From assembly GCF_958295425.1 (NCBI RefSeq), contig NC_081138.1:23355886-23419885 (forward strand): a stretch of 64,000 nt of DNA, in the 5' to 3' direction. The notes under the pieces are model-generated. The model had not been told where the DNA came from, did no database searches, and saw only the letters and a list, made by a program, of their open reading frames with translations. Position 1 is the stretch's first letter. Every line of letters begins with the position of its first letter. The translations under genes and the position numbers were made by a program. Below are positions 11,447 through 22,715 of the stretch, in pieces. Source of the DNA: Solea solea. Its lineage: Eukaryota > Chordata > Actinopteri > Pleuronectiformes > Soleidae.

Positions 11447-13327
11447 TGTTTGCAATTTTTTTTGTTGTGTTTTTTCCCCCAAATGTAATGATATCCGTTA
11501 GTTTAAACTCAAACAAATTTGACAATTTGCACAAGCCATTTTTCAGTGTGTATTAAACTTTTCTGTCATAGGTTGGGTCAGTCAGCTGTGTTTTCAATGG
11601 TACGAAGGTCGAAGGAGGTGATATTTTAGAGCTGTAACCACAATTAGGATTGCAAATGACCGGCATTTTCCTTAACTGTTAGTTGAGTGAGTTAAGTCTG
11701 CCCCACACAAGAGGATAATTGGCCAGATTTTGGTCCTGATCTGGCCCTTCTGACAATCATAGGTGCCTTCCGATTTAGGCCAAATTATCCTCGAGTAACA
11801 GACGCGATTTTAACGTTATTGGATGATATTCACGACTGAACAGCGATTGGGGCGTGAGCAGAGAACCTCACAATAATCAGTATATTAACTGATGAAGACG
11901 ACCATGCTGGTTTCTGTGAGATCTCCTCCCTGAGTGTTTGGTGACTCTGGATCGTCTAGTCTGTGCATCCTCAAGACTAAAACATTGAAAACCGGTTACA
12001 GCGTTCATGTGTCTTTAGGCAGGCTTTAATTAACAGTCGGCTAATCGTTAGGAATACATTTTCATAGGAATAGTTTTCATGCATTATACATCATACGTCG
12101 TGTTGTTGAGTCAGGCTGCAGAGAAACGCTCTCTGTGATGACGCAGTTCTTCACAGATATGTGGTGCATTCGCTTTTTGCCAATCAACATGGTTTACATC
12201 CACAGAGTTCTGTCATTGATGAGCAGTGATCCTCGAGGATGGAGTAACATCATGGCTGCAGCTGTGCTCTCCTCTTTCCGTCTGTCTGCCCACTGACGGA
12301 CAGAAGGAAAGACACATTGTCGATTAGTTAATAACAGCAGTTAATCCACTAATGGGTCATCTTTAATTGCAGTAAAGATTATTATATCGTTGGAATCTCA
12401 CACTGCCCCATGCCTATTTCACAGATTAGTGGTTCTCCAACTTTTCTACCCCTGACTCCCAGAATATCCCGAGATTCTCTAAACTGACCTGAAGAAACTG
12501 AAAAAGGGATGATGGCATACTTACTTAAAATCTGACTAATGTTTTGTTCCAATTTTGGTAAATGTATTTCGATTTTTAATTTGAATTTACTATATTCCAC
12601 ACTGCAGGGGTCACAGAGGTCATTAGTAGGCTCCGTCTGTGTGGCGACTGGTTTAAAGTGTGACAGAATCCCACAAAACAAACATGATAGTACAGAGACA
12701 GATGATGAACATGAGTTCTCTTCCATCAGCTGCTGGCTGCACCTTTGTCACCAACATTCTGTAAAGCAAGTCATGCCACCTACTGTCCATTCTACGTTAC
12801 TACACCATTCAATTCCTCCACCAAACATACTCCCGGTAAACACCGGGTTAACGCACGTGTTAATAATTTATGTTTCCTTTATCAAGCAGTTGATAACAGC
12901 AGCAAAACACGCACAACATGGAAGAGAATGTCCTTCACCCTCTGGCGTGTTTAGCAGTGCAAACATAATACACAGTTATTGTTATAACATAAATTACACA
13001 GAAGAATGCTTATAGAAGAAAAACAAGTTGACCCGAAGTAATGACAAAAAACCTCTTTATCAACGAGAAGTTGACATTTTGGGCCTTTCTCCAGACAAAG
13101 AGTAATGCAGCAAATATCCAGTATGTGCATCACCACCAACAACATCAATAATAAGAATAAAAAAAAAAAAAAAATGAAGAATTTAAAGAAACAATCCATA
13201 AAAAAATTGTGTAAAATATATATTACATACAAGGCAACATTATGAATACTGACCACTATTACATACAGAAGTGCTTGATGTTTGTCTGACCCTGACTCAC
13301 CTGTCGTCTCCTCTCTCCTCCCCTCAG

Positions 13328-13856
13328 GCCTCCCCCAGAAGACTCAGGAATGCGTAATCACGCTGCCGCTGCTGCCGCCCTCGCCTCCACGCCACCCAGC
13401 AGCCTCCCGTCCCAGCCGCACCCCTGCAGCCCCCCAGACTCCGCCTCCTCCCTCACCCCCTGCTCCTCACTGCCGCCCTCCGTGTCGCCCACCCTCACAG
13501 ATGTCTTCGGCCTGCCCACTCCACCCATGGGCAGCGGCGGCGGCTACAGCCTCAGCTCCTCGTGCGGTGGCAGCGGCAGCTCGCGCTCCCCTTCGCCGCT
13601 CACGCTGATGCAGGCCGTGGCAGCCTCGGGCAAACCCTTCGCCTCCAAACCCATGGAGCTGTGGAGCAAACACGACGTGGCAGACTGGCTGGAGAGCCTC
13701 AACCTGGGAGAGCACCGGGACGCTTTCCTGGACAATGAGATCGAGGGTGCTCATCTGCCCTCACTGCAGAAGGAGGACCTGATAGACCTGGGCGTGACAA
13801 GGGTGGGACACCGCATGAACATCGAGCGGGCCCTCAAGCTGCTGCAGGACAGATAA
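13328..13856 (+). CDS. shank2: SHANK2-like scaffold protein, terminal exon with SAM domain and stop
   Basis: This is the last coding exon. It starts after CCTCAG (ending 13327), and its first G completes an Arg codon begun in the previous exon. It encodes a Pro/Ser-rich tail with a poly-Ala run (13359-13379), then SVSPTLTDVFGLP, a Gly/Ser-rich stretch and SRSPSP. A C-terminal SAM domain follows (WSKHDVADWLESLNLGEH from 13662, then FLDNEIEGAHLP, LQKEDLIDLGVTRVGHRMNI) and ends LLQDR before TAA at 13854-13856. SHANK SAM domains self-assemble into sheets, aided by zinc in SHANK2/3, and target the protein to the postsynaptic density. The DVADWLESLNLGEH and NEIEGAHLP forms fit SHANK2. The exon is strikingly GC-rich compared with the surrounding AT-rich intron and UTR. 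All residues of the SAM core appear intact. Confidence 0.95.
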
Positions 13857-14989
13857 GCCCCGAGGAGACGGGGTGATGACGTACAGAGTCAGGGCCAAGG
13901 AGACAGAGGTTTCCCTTCACTTTAACCGATCTCTTCATCAACATAATCTCAAGTCCTGGATCTGGGTAGAAGTTTTGTCCAAGTTGATGCTGCCTCTTAC
14001 CGTTTTTTGTCCTCTCTCATCCTACGTTGTCACCCTCATCTCAGTGCTCCAGTCTCGTCCATCCTCTTCTTCCCTCCCTGCGATCTGAGCATCGGGATTA
14101 TGGGATGTCTGGAGAAACTGAAGGGGGAGCTACGTCATGTCGTGGAGAGAGCGAAAGCAGAGGACTGTCCAGAAGACGAAACACTCTGGAATAGTTTGTC
14201 CTCAAACACTCGTCTGGAAGTTTATTTCACACACAGACTTGTGCTCTCACCCGACTGCTTTGGAATACTAAAGACTTTTTCCATATGCCCCAGTGTGGGT
14301 GCATGAAAAACCAGCTGAGCTGGTCGTTGCTCCTTTTCTATCTTTGCTAGAATTTGTTCAGAGAATAATATTTCTTCACTAGAGTCCTGCCGGAGTTATA
14401 TTTCTGGTTGCATCTAAAGTTGTAGAGACAAAAAAATGGAGATAGACTCATTTTTTTTTCTTGCTTTTCACTTGTTTGTGTCAAAGTAAAAAAAACAAAA
14501 ACATTAGCTGACATGTTTATACAAATACTGAAGCATATCTTGTGTCCATGCACACACACACGCACACACTCTTTATGCACAGGGCCACACACTAAGACAA
14601 CACACTGTCACTACCAGGTGAGGCTCACTGATGCAGAACATCTGAGGTGGTGAGGATGTGAGGGACAAGATGGACAGACAAAAATAATCTTGAAACCTTG
14701 AAATGGTCTGAATTCATCGGGCATCCTCATCCTCTCTTTGGCTTGTGTGTGCCTGCGTGTGTGTGTGCCCAGACATGGTTTGCGTGTGTGTTGAGTTCAT
14801 TTCCCATGGATTTGCTATAAAGGCCACAGTGAAGGGAAACTAGAGCTGTTCTATCCTTTTGTACTTGATTCTTCCACTTCATCATTAGTAGATCAACACC
14901 AGTAAACATGGCCCCATCGTAGGTGTATGAGACGGAAGTCAAGGTATTTTTTGAGGAAGCGACTTAATTTTGTGTTTCAAGTAAAAAAC

Positions 14990-15012
14990 AAGAAAGAAAG
15001 AAAGAAGAAAAA
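14990..15012. repeat. (AAAG)n short tandem repeat
   Basis: A purine-rich AAAG-type repeat downstream of the stop codon. Confidence 0.8.
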
Positions 15013-15359
15013 GCAACATTTTGCCACTTTCACTCATTCGCGCTCTGATGAGAAGATCAACACCATATTCAGAACCATCTGTAGTAAGAGAATGTGGTTT
15101 GAAAATAAGAAATTCAGAAAGAGTTTACTATGTTTTATTCCAAGACTAATGTATTGTTAAAGTATATTAAAGTGAAGGAAAATTTACATTTAATGCAGGT
15201 TGAAACAACTGCAAAACAATTAAAAGCAGCAGTGGACACTGGAATTTGGGATATAAATAATCAATCTGCTTTAAACCTACTGTGTGTTTTAAATGTATTT
15301 TATTATGGTCTTAAGAACAGGGATTTAAAAAGTCTTAAATACAGTTTTGCCAGGTCTTA

Positions 15360-15365
15360 AATAAA
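15360..15365 (+). terminator. Candidate proximal poly(A) signal AATAAA
   Basis: This is an AATAAA hexamer about 1.5 kb past the stop codon in a T-rich context. A second AATAAA follows at 15462. Either could give a short 3' UTR form. It is only a hexamer match. Confidence 0.3.
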
Positions 15366-15630
15366 ACTATTTACTTTTATTGAGTGATAACATTTTTATG
15401 CAACATATTTCAATTTCGGGGAAATTACTCACAGAGTTCTGTGTAGTTATGTTAATTGATTAATAAAATGTACCTACATTTTGGGACAATTTCCCTTAAT
15501 ATGATTCATACTTTTTTGCCAGTATGGACATGAAACTTAAAAAACTTAAAAAGTTTTAAATTTATCTTGGAATCTTTATAAACCTTAGGGCATCTTACAT
15601 GTAATCACATGATTATCTTACATGTAGTCA

Positions 15631-15784
15631 GTTAGCGTAGCTTAGCGTAGTTTAGCGCTAGCATCGCTGCTTCCACACTTTAAATCCCATCGTTTATTTA
15701 TGTTCATCTACTAATAAATAAGCTTCAGATTTTGTGTGACAGTCAACGTCCACTCCCTGTTGTTGAGCTAAGCTATGCTAATAA
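15631..15784. mobile_element. Short inverted-repeat element (GTTAGCGTAGCTTAG ends)
   Basis: GTTAGCGTAGCTTAG at 15631-15645 is nearly complementary to CTAAGCTATGCTAAT at 15768-15782. The two arms bound about 150 bp in the probable 3' UTR. GCTAGC/GCTAAGC-rich ends of this type are common in fish short repeats. No clear target duplication is seen. Family assignment is not possible. Confidence 0.45.
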
Positions 15785-15914
15785 CCGCCTGACATTTCCA
15801 ATCTCTGTACAAGAAAACGTTACAATATTTTTTACTTTCCCATTTGAAGGTGACGTAACACACAGATATGAAAGTGGCGTTGATCTTCTCATCTATTTCA
15901 AACGTGAATGAGTG

Positions 15915-16260
15915 AATTGAATTTAGGGCTGCAACTAACAGTTTTGTTTATCGATTAATCAAGTGCTTGTTTGTATGTCAGAAAATATTGTTATATTTTA
16001 ATCATTGTTTACCAACCCTGGAAATGATGATGTTGTCGAATGTCTTGTTTTGTCCACAAACCAAAATGATGCAGTTTTAAAGATTTATTTGTTATATGAT
16101 GCAAAGAAACCAGTAAATATTCACTTTCAGGAAGCTGAAAAATCTGAAAACATGTTTTAATTATTGAAAAAAAAAAAAAAAACTTCAAACCAATATTGAT
16201 TATCAAAATAGTTGCAGATTAATTTAGTAATTGATTAATCGTTGCAGCCCTAAATTGAAT
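15915..16260. mobile_element. hAT-like MITE with terminal inverted repeats and 8-bp target duplication
   Basis: TAGGGCTGCAAC at 15924-15935 is the exact inverse complement of GTTGCAGCCCTA at 16241-16252. The ends are flanked by the direct repeat AATTGAAT at 15915-15922 and 16253-16260, one base of which could instead belong to the inverted repeat. An 8-bp target duplication and a TAGGG-type end fit a non-autonomous hAT element. Internal sequence is AT-rich with GATTAATC motifs, as in the abundant fish elements with these ends. It encodes nothing. It sits in the probable 3' UTR of the SHANK2-like gene and contains a 16-base A run (16167-16182). Confidence 0.8.
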
Positions 16261-16550
16261 AAAATGTTATTCCACCTAACTTCAGCAGGTTTCGGTTTGA
16301 ATGACACAATTTGAGCAAGCTAAATTCAAGTTTTACTCGAGAAATCTCATATTTTAGATGTATCTAAATGACGACCTGAATATTTTGTACATTGTTCTTT
16401 GCTAATAGTAGAGATTTAATTAGAGATTTGTTATAACAAGCAAATCTGGATCCAAACAGCGACTGAACCACAAAGCAGTGAAGAGGAGTGGAGATGTAGT
16501 GCTGCGCTAACACGGCTGCTTCACTCATTAGCATTTGATGAATTGTTAGT

Positions 16551-16585
16551 AGTATTATTATTATTATTGTTATTATTATTATTAT
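16551..16585. repeat. (TTA)n microsatellite
   Basis: A trinucleotide ATT/TTA run with one interrupting TTG. Confidence 0.9.
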
Positions 16586-16746
16586 GAATTTCTGTTTTTA
16601 CAACTGTCATCAGGCTGATGTGAAGTCATGCTGTGATGTCAGAGCAGACGGAGAATCTGCAGCTCCACATTCCTTCTCCTGCCCTCGATCCACTGTGTGA
16701 CAAACAACCGGACAATGACCTGATAATGTGGCACATGTTCATCATC

Positions 16747-16759
16747 GGGGGGGGGGGGG
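16747..16759. repeat. Homopolymer G run
   Basis: Thirteen consecutive G residues. Such runs are prone to sequencing length error. Confidence 0.95.
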
Positions 16760-16848
16760 CCAGATTAAGTAAAGGGATAAAACCCAGCTGTGATCTGATG
16801 AGTCCCATGTTCTTATCTCGTGTCGCAGCAGACACGACATTTAAAGCA

Positions 16849-17695
16849 TTTAAAGGTCCAGTGTGTATGAATTAGGTGACACAACAAATGGAGGACTCCT
16901 CTGCTCACACCTCCCTTTTCCAAGCACGTCAGGGAACTACGGTGGCCTTCGCATACTAGAAAGGATGTAAACACTCTTTCATAACACTCTCCACTCTTCC
17001 ACTCTCTGTCTCTCTCTCTCTCTCTCTGCCATTTCCTCCTTCTTCTTTGTTGCTTTATGCATTGGGTTTTTGTGGGCGGAGCCGTTCTTCATTTGCACAT
17101 TCAGCTGCCACTTCAGAACACACATCCTGCCGTAGAAACACAAGTGGTACAGTTCGGTGCGGTGCGGTACGTTATGGATTTATTTGCGTTTCCATGAGGA
17201 ACGGTACCAAAATAACTGGCCCCAACCATTCAATTTTTTGGCACCCTGAGGAATGGTATGGTACCGGTGGAGCTAGACACGCGACAGTCAGAAAGCTTGA
17301 TGTTTTGTTGAGACAAACAGTCACAAACCGAGCAGAAGAAAAAAGAGATGCTCCACTGTTGTCCGTTGTCACCACACCGGTACAGCACCACGCTATGTAT
17401 CTCGATGACACGGCTATAGGGCACCGTGCTTACCGAGTAAAGGTACTGTTTTCAGTCGAAACACAAGCCTGACCGAGGGCTTTACCGTTCCAAACTGCAC
17501 CGAACTGTGCCATGATGAAAACACGGCTATGGTGTCGTAAGACGGCAGCCTCCGTAAAGCAAGGCCCTTACTTATTTATAAAACCAAACCAGTTTTATTT
17601 TACAGTAATTATACACTTACTCAAACATACTTATGGATTGGATATTCAAATTTTGCCCATAAACCCTCCTAAATGTTACACACTGGACCTTTAAA
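16849..17695. mobile_element. Inverted-repeat DNA element with GGTCCAGTGTGTA ends
   Basis: TTTAAAGGTCCAGTGTGTA at 16849-16867 is the exact inverse complement of the sequence at 17677-17695. These ends belong to a widespread fish non-autonomous DNA element. The outer TTTAAA could be a palindromic target duplication or part of the inverted repeat. The 847-bp span contains a second inverted-repeat element (17145-17512), so the original element was shorter. A CT microsatellite lies at 17009-17028. No transposase frame is present. Confidence 0.7.
17145..17512. mobile_element. Nested inverted-repeat element (TGGTACAGTTCGGT-type ends)
   Basis: TGGTACAGTTCGGTGCGGT at the left edge is almost complementary to ACTGCACCGAACTGTGCCA at the right edge, giving a 368-bp element. 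It lies entirely within the larger element at 16849-17695, so it inserted later. It contains several GGTAC/GGTACCG palindromic motifs. No clean target duplication was found. It is non-coding; open frames across it are incidental. Confidence 0.6.
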
Positions 17696-19910
17696 GTTTG
17701 ACATAATGGGCCAACTTTTAACTAAATCAGCATTTATAAAGCTGGAAATGCTTGTGAGTCTTTCCCTTAGTAACGATAAAAAGCTGGTAATAAGTAGACG
17801 TGCAGTATGTGTTGAAATGTGTATATAAGAGGAATTGAAAATGTCTATTTGATCATATGTATAGCTCTATTCAAATGTTTAGACTGAAGGAAACAAGAAA
17901 GATAACTATCAACTATCAAGGTTCACTTATAACTGCCAGAGCTGACGTATAGTGACCAAAGCACTGGTCAGATCCACCCCATCATCCTGCAGAGACGGCC
18001 TTAAAACAGCTCACTGCTCCTCCCTCCACAACCTGCACGAGCTTCTCTTTCTGTCAGCGCACACCTCACGTGTTGAAGCCGCAACATCTGGATCTGCGTG
18101 GAGGTCGTGAATATACCGTCGCGAGGCTATCACACTCCGCAGCTTTTCTGAGGAGACAAATGTTCTGTGAACATGAGACGTATGGAGGCCGGCGCAGGAC
18201 AATGCTGCTACAATCCTGTTCCTGTTTGAGCGTTATTTTAAAAACAAACCGTGGCGTGTCAAGAGGGGGTAGAAAAGCACAGTATTTTTAAAGATTTGTA
18301 TAGAGTTCTATGAAATTTTATAGAGGTTATCTGAACAAGAACTGTTCAACACTGACGCGGGATTGCCAAAAAACAGAAATATTATAGAGATTTAACAAGA
18401 AAAAAAAAAAAAAGAGTGGATATTATTAGATTTATTGGTTATGTAAGAAGCAATATTTATTCTGACTAAATCTCTTTGGTTGTGTTTTATTTTCCCATTT
18501 TAAAGTTACATATCATGATGCAATCACCTGTCAGTGTTTTAATGAAGCATTGGCTTCAGTAGATACAGTCTCTGCTGCACTCATATATCGATACTTCGGC
18601 CACACACACACACACACAAAAAAAAGGTATCTACCGACGACCATCTACCTGAGTACACTTCTCTCATCTTCAGAAATCCCTGAATCCTGAGTGTGTGTGT
18701 TTTAAAAAAGTTGTTTTTTTTATTGTTTTTTTTGTTTTTTTGATAATGTACATTTTTTAAAAAGTATATCTGCAGGCCATCTTGGTAGGAAACTATATGA
18801 AGCCTATATATAAATATATATATGTAAACATACATGAATCCACCAAAAAGATTAGAGGTGGTTGTCGATTTGTTAATGTGGATCACCAGGTCGCCGTCAG
18901 TTTTCTATGTGGAGCTGTAGAGCTGAGTAGACGTAGGAATCTTTTAACGCGCGCCACCGAAGCGTGGGCGCCGCACCAGGTCTGGTTTAGGACCGGCATG
19001 GCTCACTGACCCACCTCCACCCCCCACCCCCCAAACCCCCCTTAAAAAAAACACTGATCCCACCTTTAGCATTGTCCAACATTTGGGTAAATGTTTATTT
19101 ATTTTCTTTCTTAATTTTTTTTTTCATGAATAGATTTTATTCTTTGATTAAGTCTTCATAGAAGCTAAGGTGTAATTTGTGCAAAGACTTGTGTTCATGT
19201 TTTCTATGTTGCTGTAATTTTGTGCTAATAAATCATCATAGAGTCGACTAATTACTGAAATGAAAAGAGGGAAAATGTTCCTGTTACTACACTCTTCCTT
19301 CCCCCTGCCCCTTAAATCCTCAAGACTTCTTGTATGGCAACCAAAATTCACTGTAAGAAATAAATATAATATTGCACTAGTGTTGTTTCCCTCTCTCTCC
19401 TTACACTTCAGTCTGTCACATCTGTTTTTATTTCAAATCAGTCCAAAATCTCAGTATAATTATTCCAGTTGTTCCAAAAAGATAATCAAAATCAAAATGA
19501 TGTAGTGAAACACAAATGTTTTCTCCACTTACTCCCAGAGATGTCACCAGCGATACTTTCACAGTCTTTCTGTCCCTGTGTTCTAATCATAGACTGAGAC
19601 AGAGATTTTATTTTATTTTTATCGATAACTCAATGCTGACACGTACATTATTGTATGAACACAACATACAGAACTCGTCATATAAGAGTATAAGACTGGA
19701 AGTGGGACAAAAAAAGAATAAAGGACATTTTAAAATGCTAACAATCATGGCTTGATTGGTGTTAATATGATATAAACTGAAAACTGGTTTTAACATCAGC
19801 TTTGGAAAGTGTTGTAATGTAACAAAGTACAAATATTTCTACCAACTTTAACTTTTACTCTATACACACTATATTTCGAAAATAAATTGTGTTATTGTTG
19901 TTATAGATTA
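17696..19910. other. Non-coding 3' flank, no gene recognised
   Basis: AT-rich sequence with a CA microsatellite (18601-18618), an A run near 18400-18413 and a C-rich block (19020-19041, three runs of six C). No coding frame or RNA gene was recognised. The left part overlaps the probable 3' UTR. Confidence 0.5.
19359..19364 (+). terminator. Candidate distal poly(A) signal AATAAA
   Basis: The hexamer is followed about 15-25 bases downstream by TGTTGTTT-type sequence, the usual layout of a vertebrate cleavage and polyadenylation site. It is the best candidate for the end of the long SHANK2-like transcript, about 550 bp before the satellite array. Another AATAAA at 19881-19886 lies just before the array. 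Confidence 0.4.
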
Positions 19911-21030
19911 GACTTTGTTTGTCAAAGTTTGGACGACATACTAACCTATGACTTTTTGGACTGATTTTGGACGACAAACTAACCTATGACTTTTTGACTG
20001 ATTTTGGACGACATACTAACCTATGACTTTTTTCACTGATTTTGGACGACATACTAACCTATGACTTTTTAGACTAATTTTGGACGACATACTAACCTAT
20101 GACTTTTTTGACTGATTTTGGACGACATACTAACCTATGACTTTTTGGACTGATTTTGGACGACATACTAAACTATGACTTTTTTGACAGATTTTGGACG
20201 ACATACTAACCTATGACTTTTTTGACTGATTTTGGACGACATACTAACCTATGACTTTTTGGACTGATTTTGGACGACAAACTAACCTATGACTTTTTGA
20301 CTGATTTTGGACGACATACTAACCTATGACTTTTTTCACTGATTTTGGACGACATACTAACCTATGACTTTTTAGACTAATTTTGGACGACATACTAACC
20401 TATGACTTTTTTGACTGATTTTGGACGACATACTAACCTATGACTTTTTGGACTGATTTTGGACGACAAACTAACCTATGACTTTTTGACTGATTTTGGA
20501 CGACATACTAACCTATGACTTCTTTCACTGATTTTGGACGACATACTAACCTATGACTTTTTGGACTCATTTTGGACGACATACTAACCTATGACTTTTT
20601 TGACTGATTTTGGAAGACATACTAACCTATGACTTTTTTGACTGATTTTGGACGACATACTAACCTATGACTTTTTGGACTGATTTTGGAAGACAAACTA
20701 ACCTATGACTTTTTGACTGATTTTGGAAGACATACTAACCTATGACTTTTTGGACTGATTTTGGACGACAAACTAACCTATGACTTTTTGGACTGATTTT
20801 AGACGACATACTAACCTATGACTTTTTTGACTGATTTTGGACGACATACTAACCTATGACTTTTTTGACTGCTTTTGGACGACATACTAACCTATGACTT
20901 TTTGGACTCATTTTGGACGACATACTAACCTATGACTTTTTTCATTGATTTTGGACGACATACTAACCTATGACTTTTTTGACAGACTTTGGACGACATT
21001 CTATACTATGACATTTTAGGTGATTTTGGA

Positions 21031-21151
21031 GGTTAAACAATACTTTTTCAGTTGGCTGCGTGGTTTGGGACGCTACTGTTACAATACTGGCCTTTAAGAG
21101 ACACTGGTTTGAATCCATCACTAATAACTAACTAAAACATGTTTGTGTCAC
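21031..21151 (+). repeat. Array spacer 1 (tRNA-like 121-bp insert)
   Basis: This is the type copy of the spacer. TTTGGA at 21025-21030 and 21152-21157 flanks 121 bp unlike the satellite. Inside are an A-box-like TGGCTGCGTGG (21053-21063) and a B-box-like GGTTTGAATCC (21106-21116), each about one base off the pol III consensus. If the A-box T is tRNA position 8, the flanking 7-mers TTTCAGT (21046-21052) and ACTAATA (21120-21126) pair at 5 of 7 positions, like an acceptor stem. The D stem does not pair well. It is best read as a degraded tRNA-derived insertion carried along by array amplification. A functional tRNA is unlikely. Confidence 0.6.
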
Positions 21152-22594
21152 TTTGGACGACATAGTAACCCATGACTTTTTTCACAGATTTTGGACGACA
21201 AACTAACCTATGACTTTTTTGACTGATTTTGGACGACATACTAACCTATGACTTTTTGACTGATTTTGGACGACATACGAACCTATGACTTTTTTGACTG
21301 ATTTTGGATGACATAGTAACCTATGACTTTTTTCACAGATTTTGGACGACATACTAAACTATGACTTTTTTGACTGATTTTGGACGACATACTAACTTAT
21401 GACTTTTTTCACAGATTTTGGACGACATACTAACCTATGACTTTTTTGACTGATTTTGGACGACATACTAACCTATGACTTTTTTGATTGATTTTGGACG
21501 ACATACTAACCTATGACTTTTTTGACTCATTTTGGACGACATAGTAACCCATGACTTTTTGGACTCATTTTGGACGACATACTAACCTATGACTTTTTGA
21601 CTGATTTTGGACGACATACGAACCTATGACTTTTTTGACTGATTTTGGACGACATACTAACCTATGACTTTTTTGACTGATTTTGGACGACATACTAACC
21701 TATGACTTTTTGGACTGATTTTGGACGACAAACTAACCTATGACTTTTTGACTGATTTTGGACGACATACTAACCTATGACTTTTTGACTGATTTTGGAC
21801 GACATACTAACCTATGACTTTTTTGACTGATTTTGGACGACATACTAACCTATGACTTTTTAGACTAATTTTGGACGACATACTAACCTATGACTTTTTT
21901 GACTGATTTTGGACGACATACTAACCTATGACTTTTTGGACTGATTTTGGACGACAAACTAACCTATGACTTTTTGACTGATTTTGGACGACATACTAAC
22001 CTATGACTTTTTTCACTGATTTTGGACGCAGACTAACCTATGACTTTTTGGACTAATTTTGGACGACATACTAACCTATGACTTTTTTGACTGATTTTGG
22101 AAGACATACTAACCTATGACTTTTTTGACTGATTTTGGACGACATACTAACCTATGACTTTTTGGACTGATTTTGGAAGACAAACTAACCTATGACTTTT
22201 TGGACTGATTTTGGAAGACAAACTAACCTATGACTTTTTGACTGATTTTGGAAGACATACGAACCTATGACTTTTTTTGACTGATTTTGGACGACATAGT
22301 AACCTATGACTTTTTTCACAGATTTTGGACGACATACTAACCTATGACTTTTTTGACTGATTTTGGACGACATACTAACCTATAACTTTTTTGATTGATT
22401 TTGGACGACATACTAACCTATGACTTTTTTTACTCATTTTGGACGACATAGTAACCCATGACTTTTTGGACTCATTTTGGACGACATACTAACTTATGAC
22501 TTTTTTCATTGATTTTGGACGACATACTAACCTATGACTTTTTTGACAGATTTTGGACGACATTCTATACTATGACATTTTAGGTGATTTTGGA

Positions 22595-22715
22595 GGTTAA
22601 ACAATACTTTTTCAGTTGGCTGCGTGGTTTGGGACGCTACTGTTACAATACTGGCCTTTAAGAGACACTGGTTTGAATCCATCACTAATAACTAACTAAA
22701 ACATGTTTGTGTCAC
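22595..22715 (+). repeat. Array spacer 2
   Basis: Copy of the 121-bp tRNA-like spacer. It is followed by the CATACCAACC variant unit instead of the usual ATAGTAACCC, a mark shared with spacers 4 and 5. Confidence 0.9.

Larger units (their letters stand above)
4699..13327 (+). other. Last intron of the SHANK2-like gene
   Basis: This 8.6-kb intron separates the proline-rich exon (phase 2) from the SAM exon. The donor is AAG|GTAGGT and the acceptor is CTCCCCTCAG ending at 13327. It is AT-rich and holds several dinucleotide microsatellites, a 16-base A run at 13159-13174 close to the acceptor, a probable LINE fragment near 9.6 kb and a strong AG|GT junction at 6780/6781. No additional coding exon could be supported. 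Many short open frames here encode low-complexity or unremarkable sequence and were left out. Confidence 0.8.
13857..19380 (+). other. Probable long 3' UTR / 3' flank of the SHANK2-like gene
   Basis: No protein-coding frame was recognised after the stop codon. AATAAA hexamers occur at 15360-15365, 15462-15467, 16258-16263, 19227-19232 and 19359-19364. The last is followed by a GT-rich stretch (about 19379-19390) and is the best distal poly(A) candidate, which would give a 3' UTR near 5.5 kb. SHANK family transcripts are known for long 3' UTRs. The region also holds several MITE-like insertions, so a shorter UTR ending near 15.4 kb is equally possible. The true end cannot be fixed from sequence alone. 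Confidence 0.5.

Noticed and set aside
13282..13608. 108-residue frame overlapping the SAM exon
   Set aside because: It is the wrong frame of a GC-rich exon. The frame continuous with the upstream exon encodes the conserved SHANK tail and SAM.
17047..17472. 141-residue frame at 17047-17472
   Set aside because: It spans the edges of two nested non-coding inverted-repeat elements and resembles no transposase.
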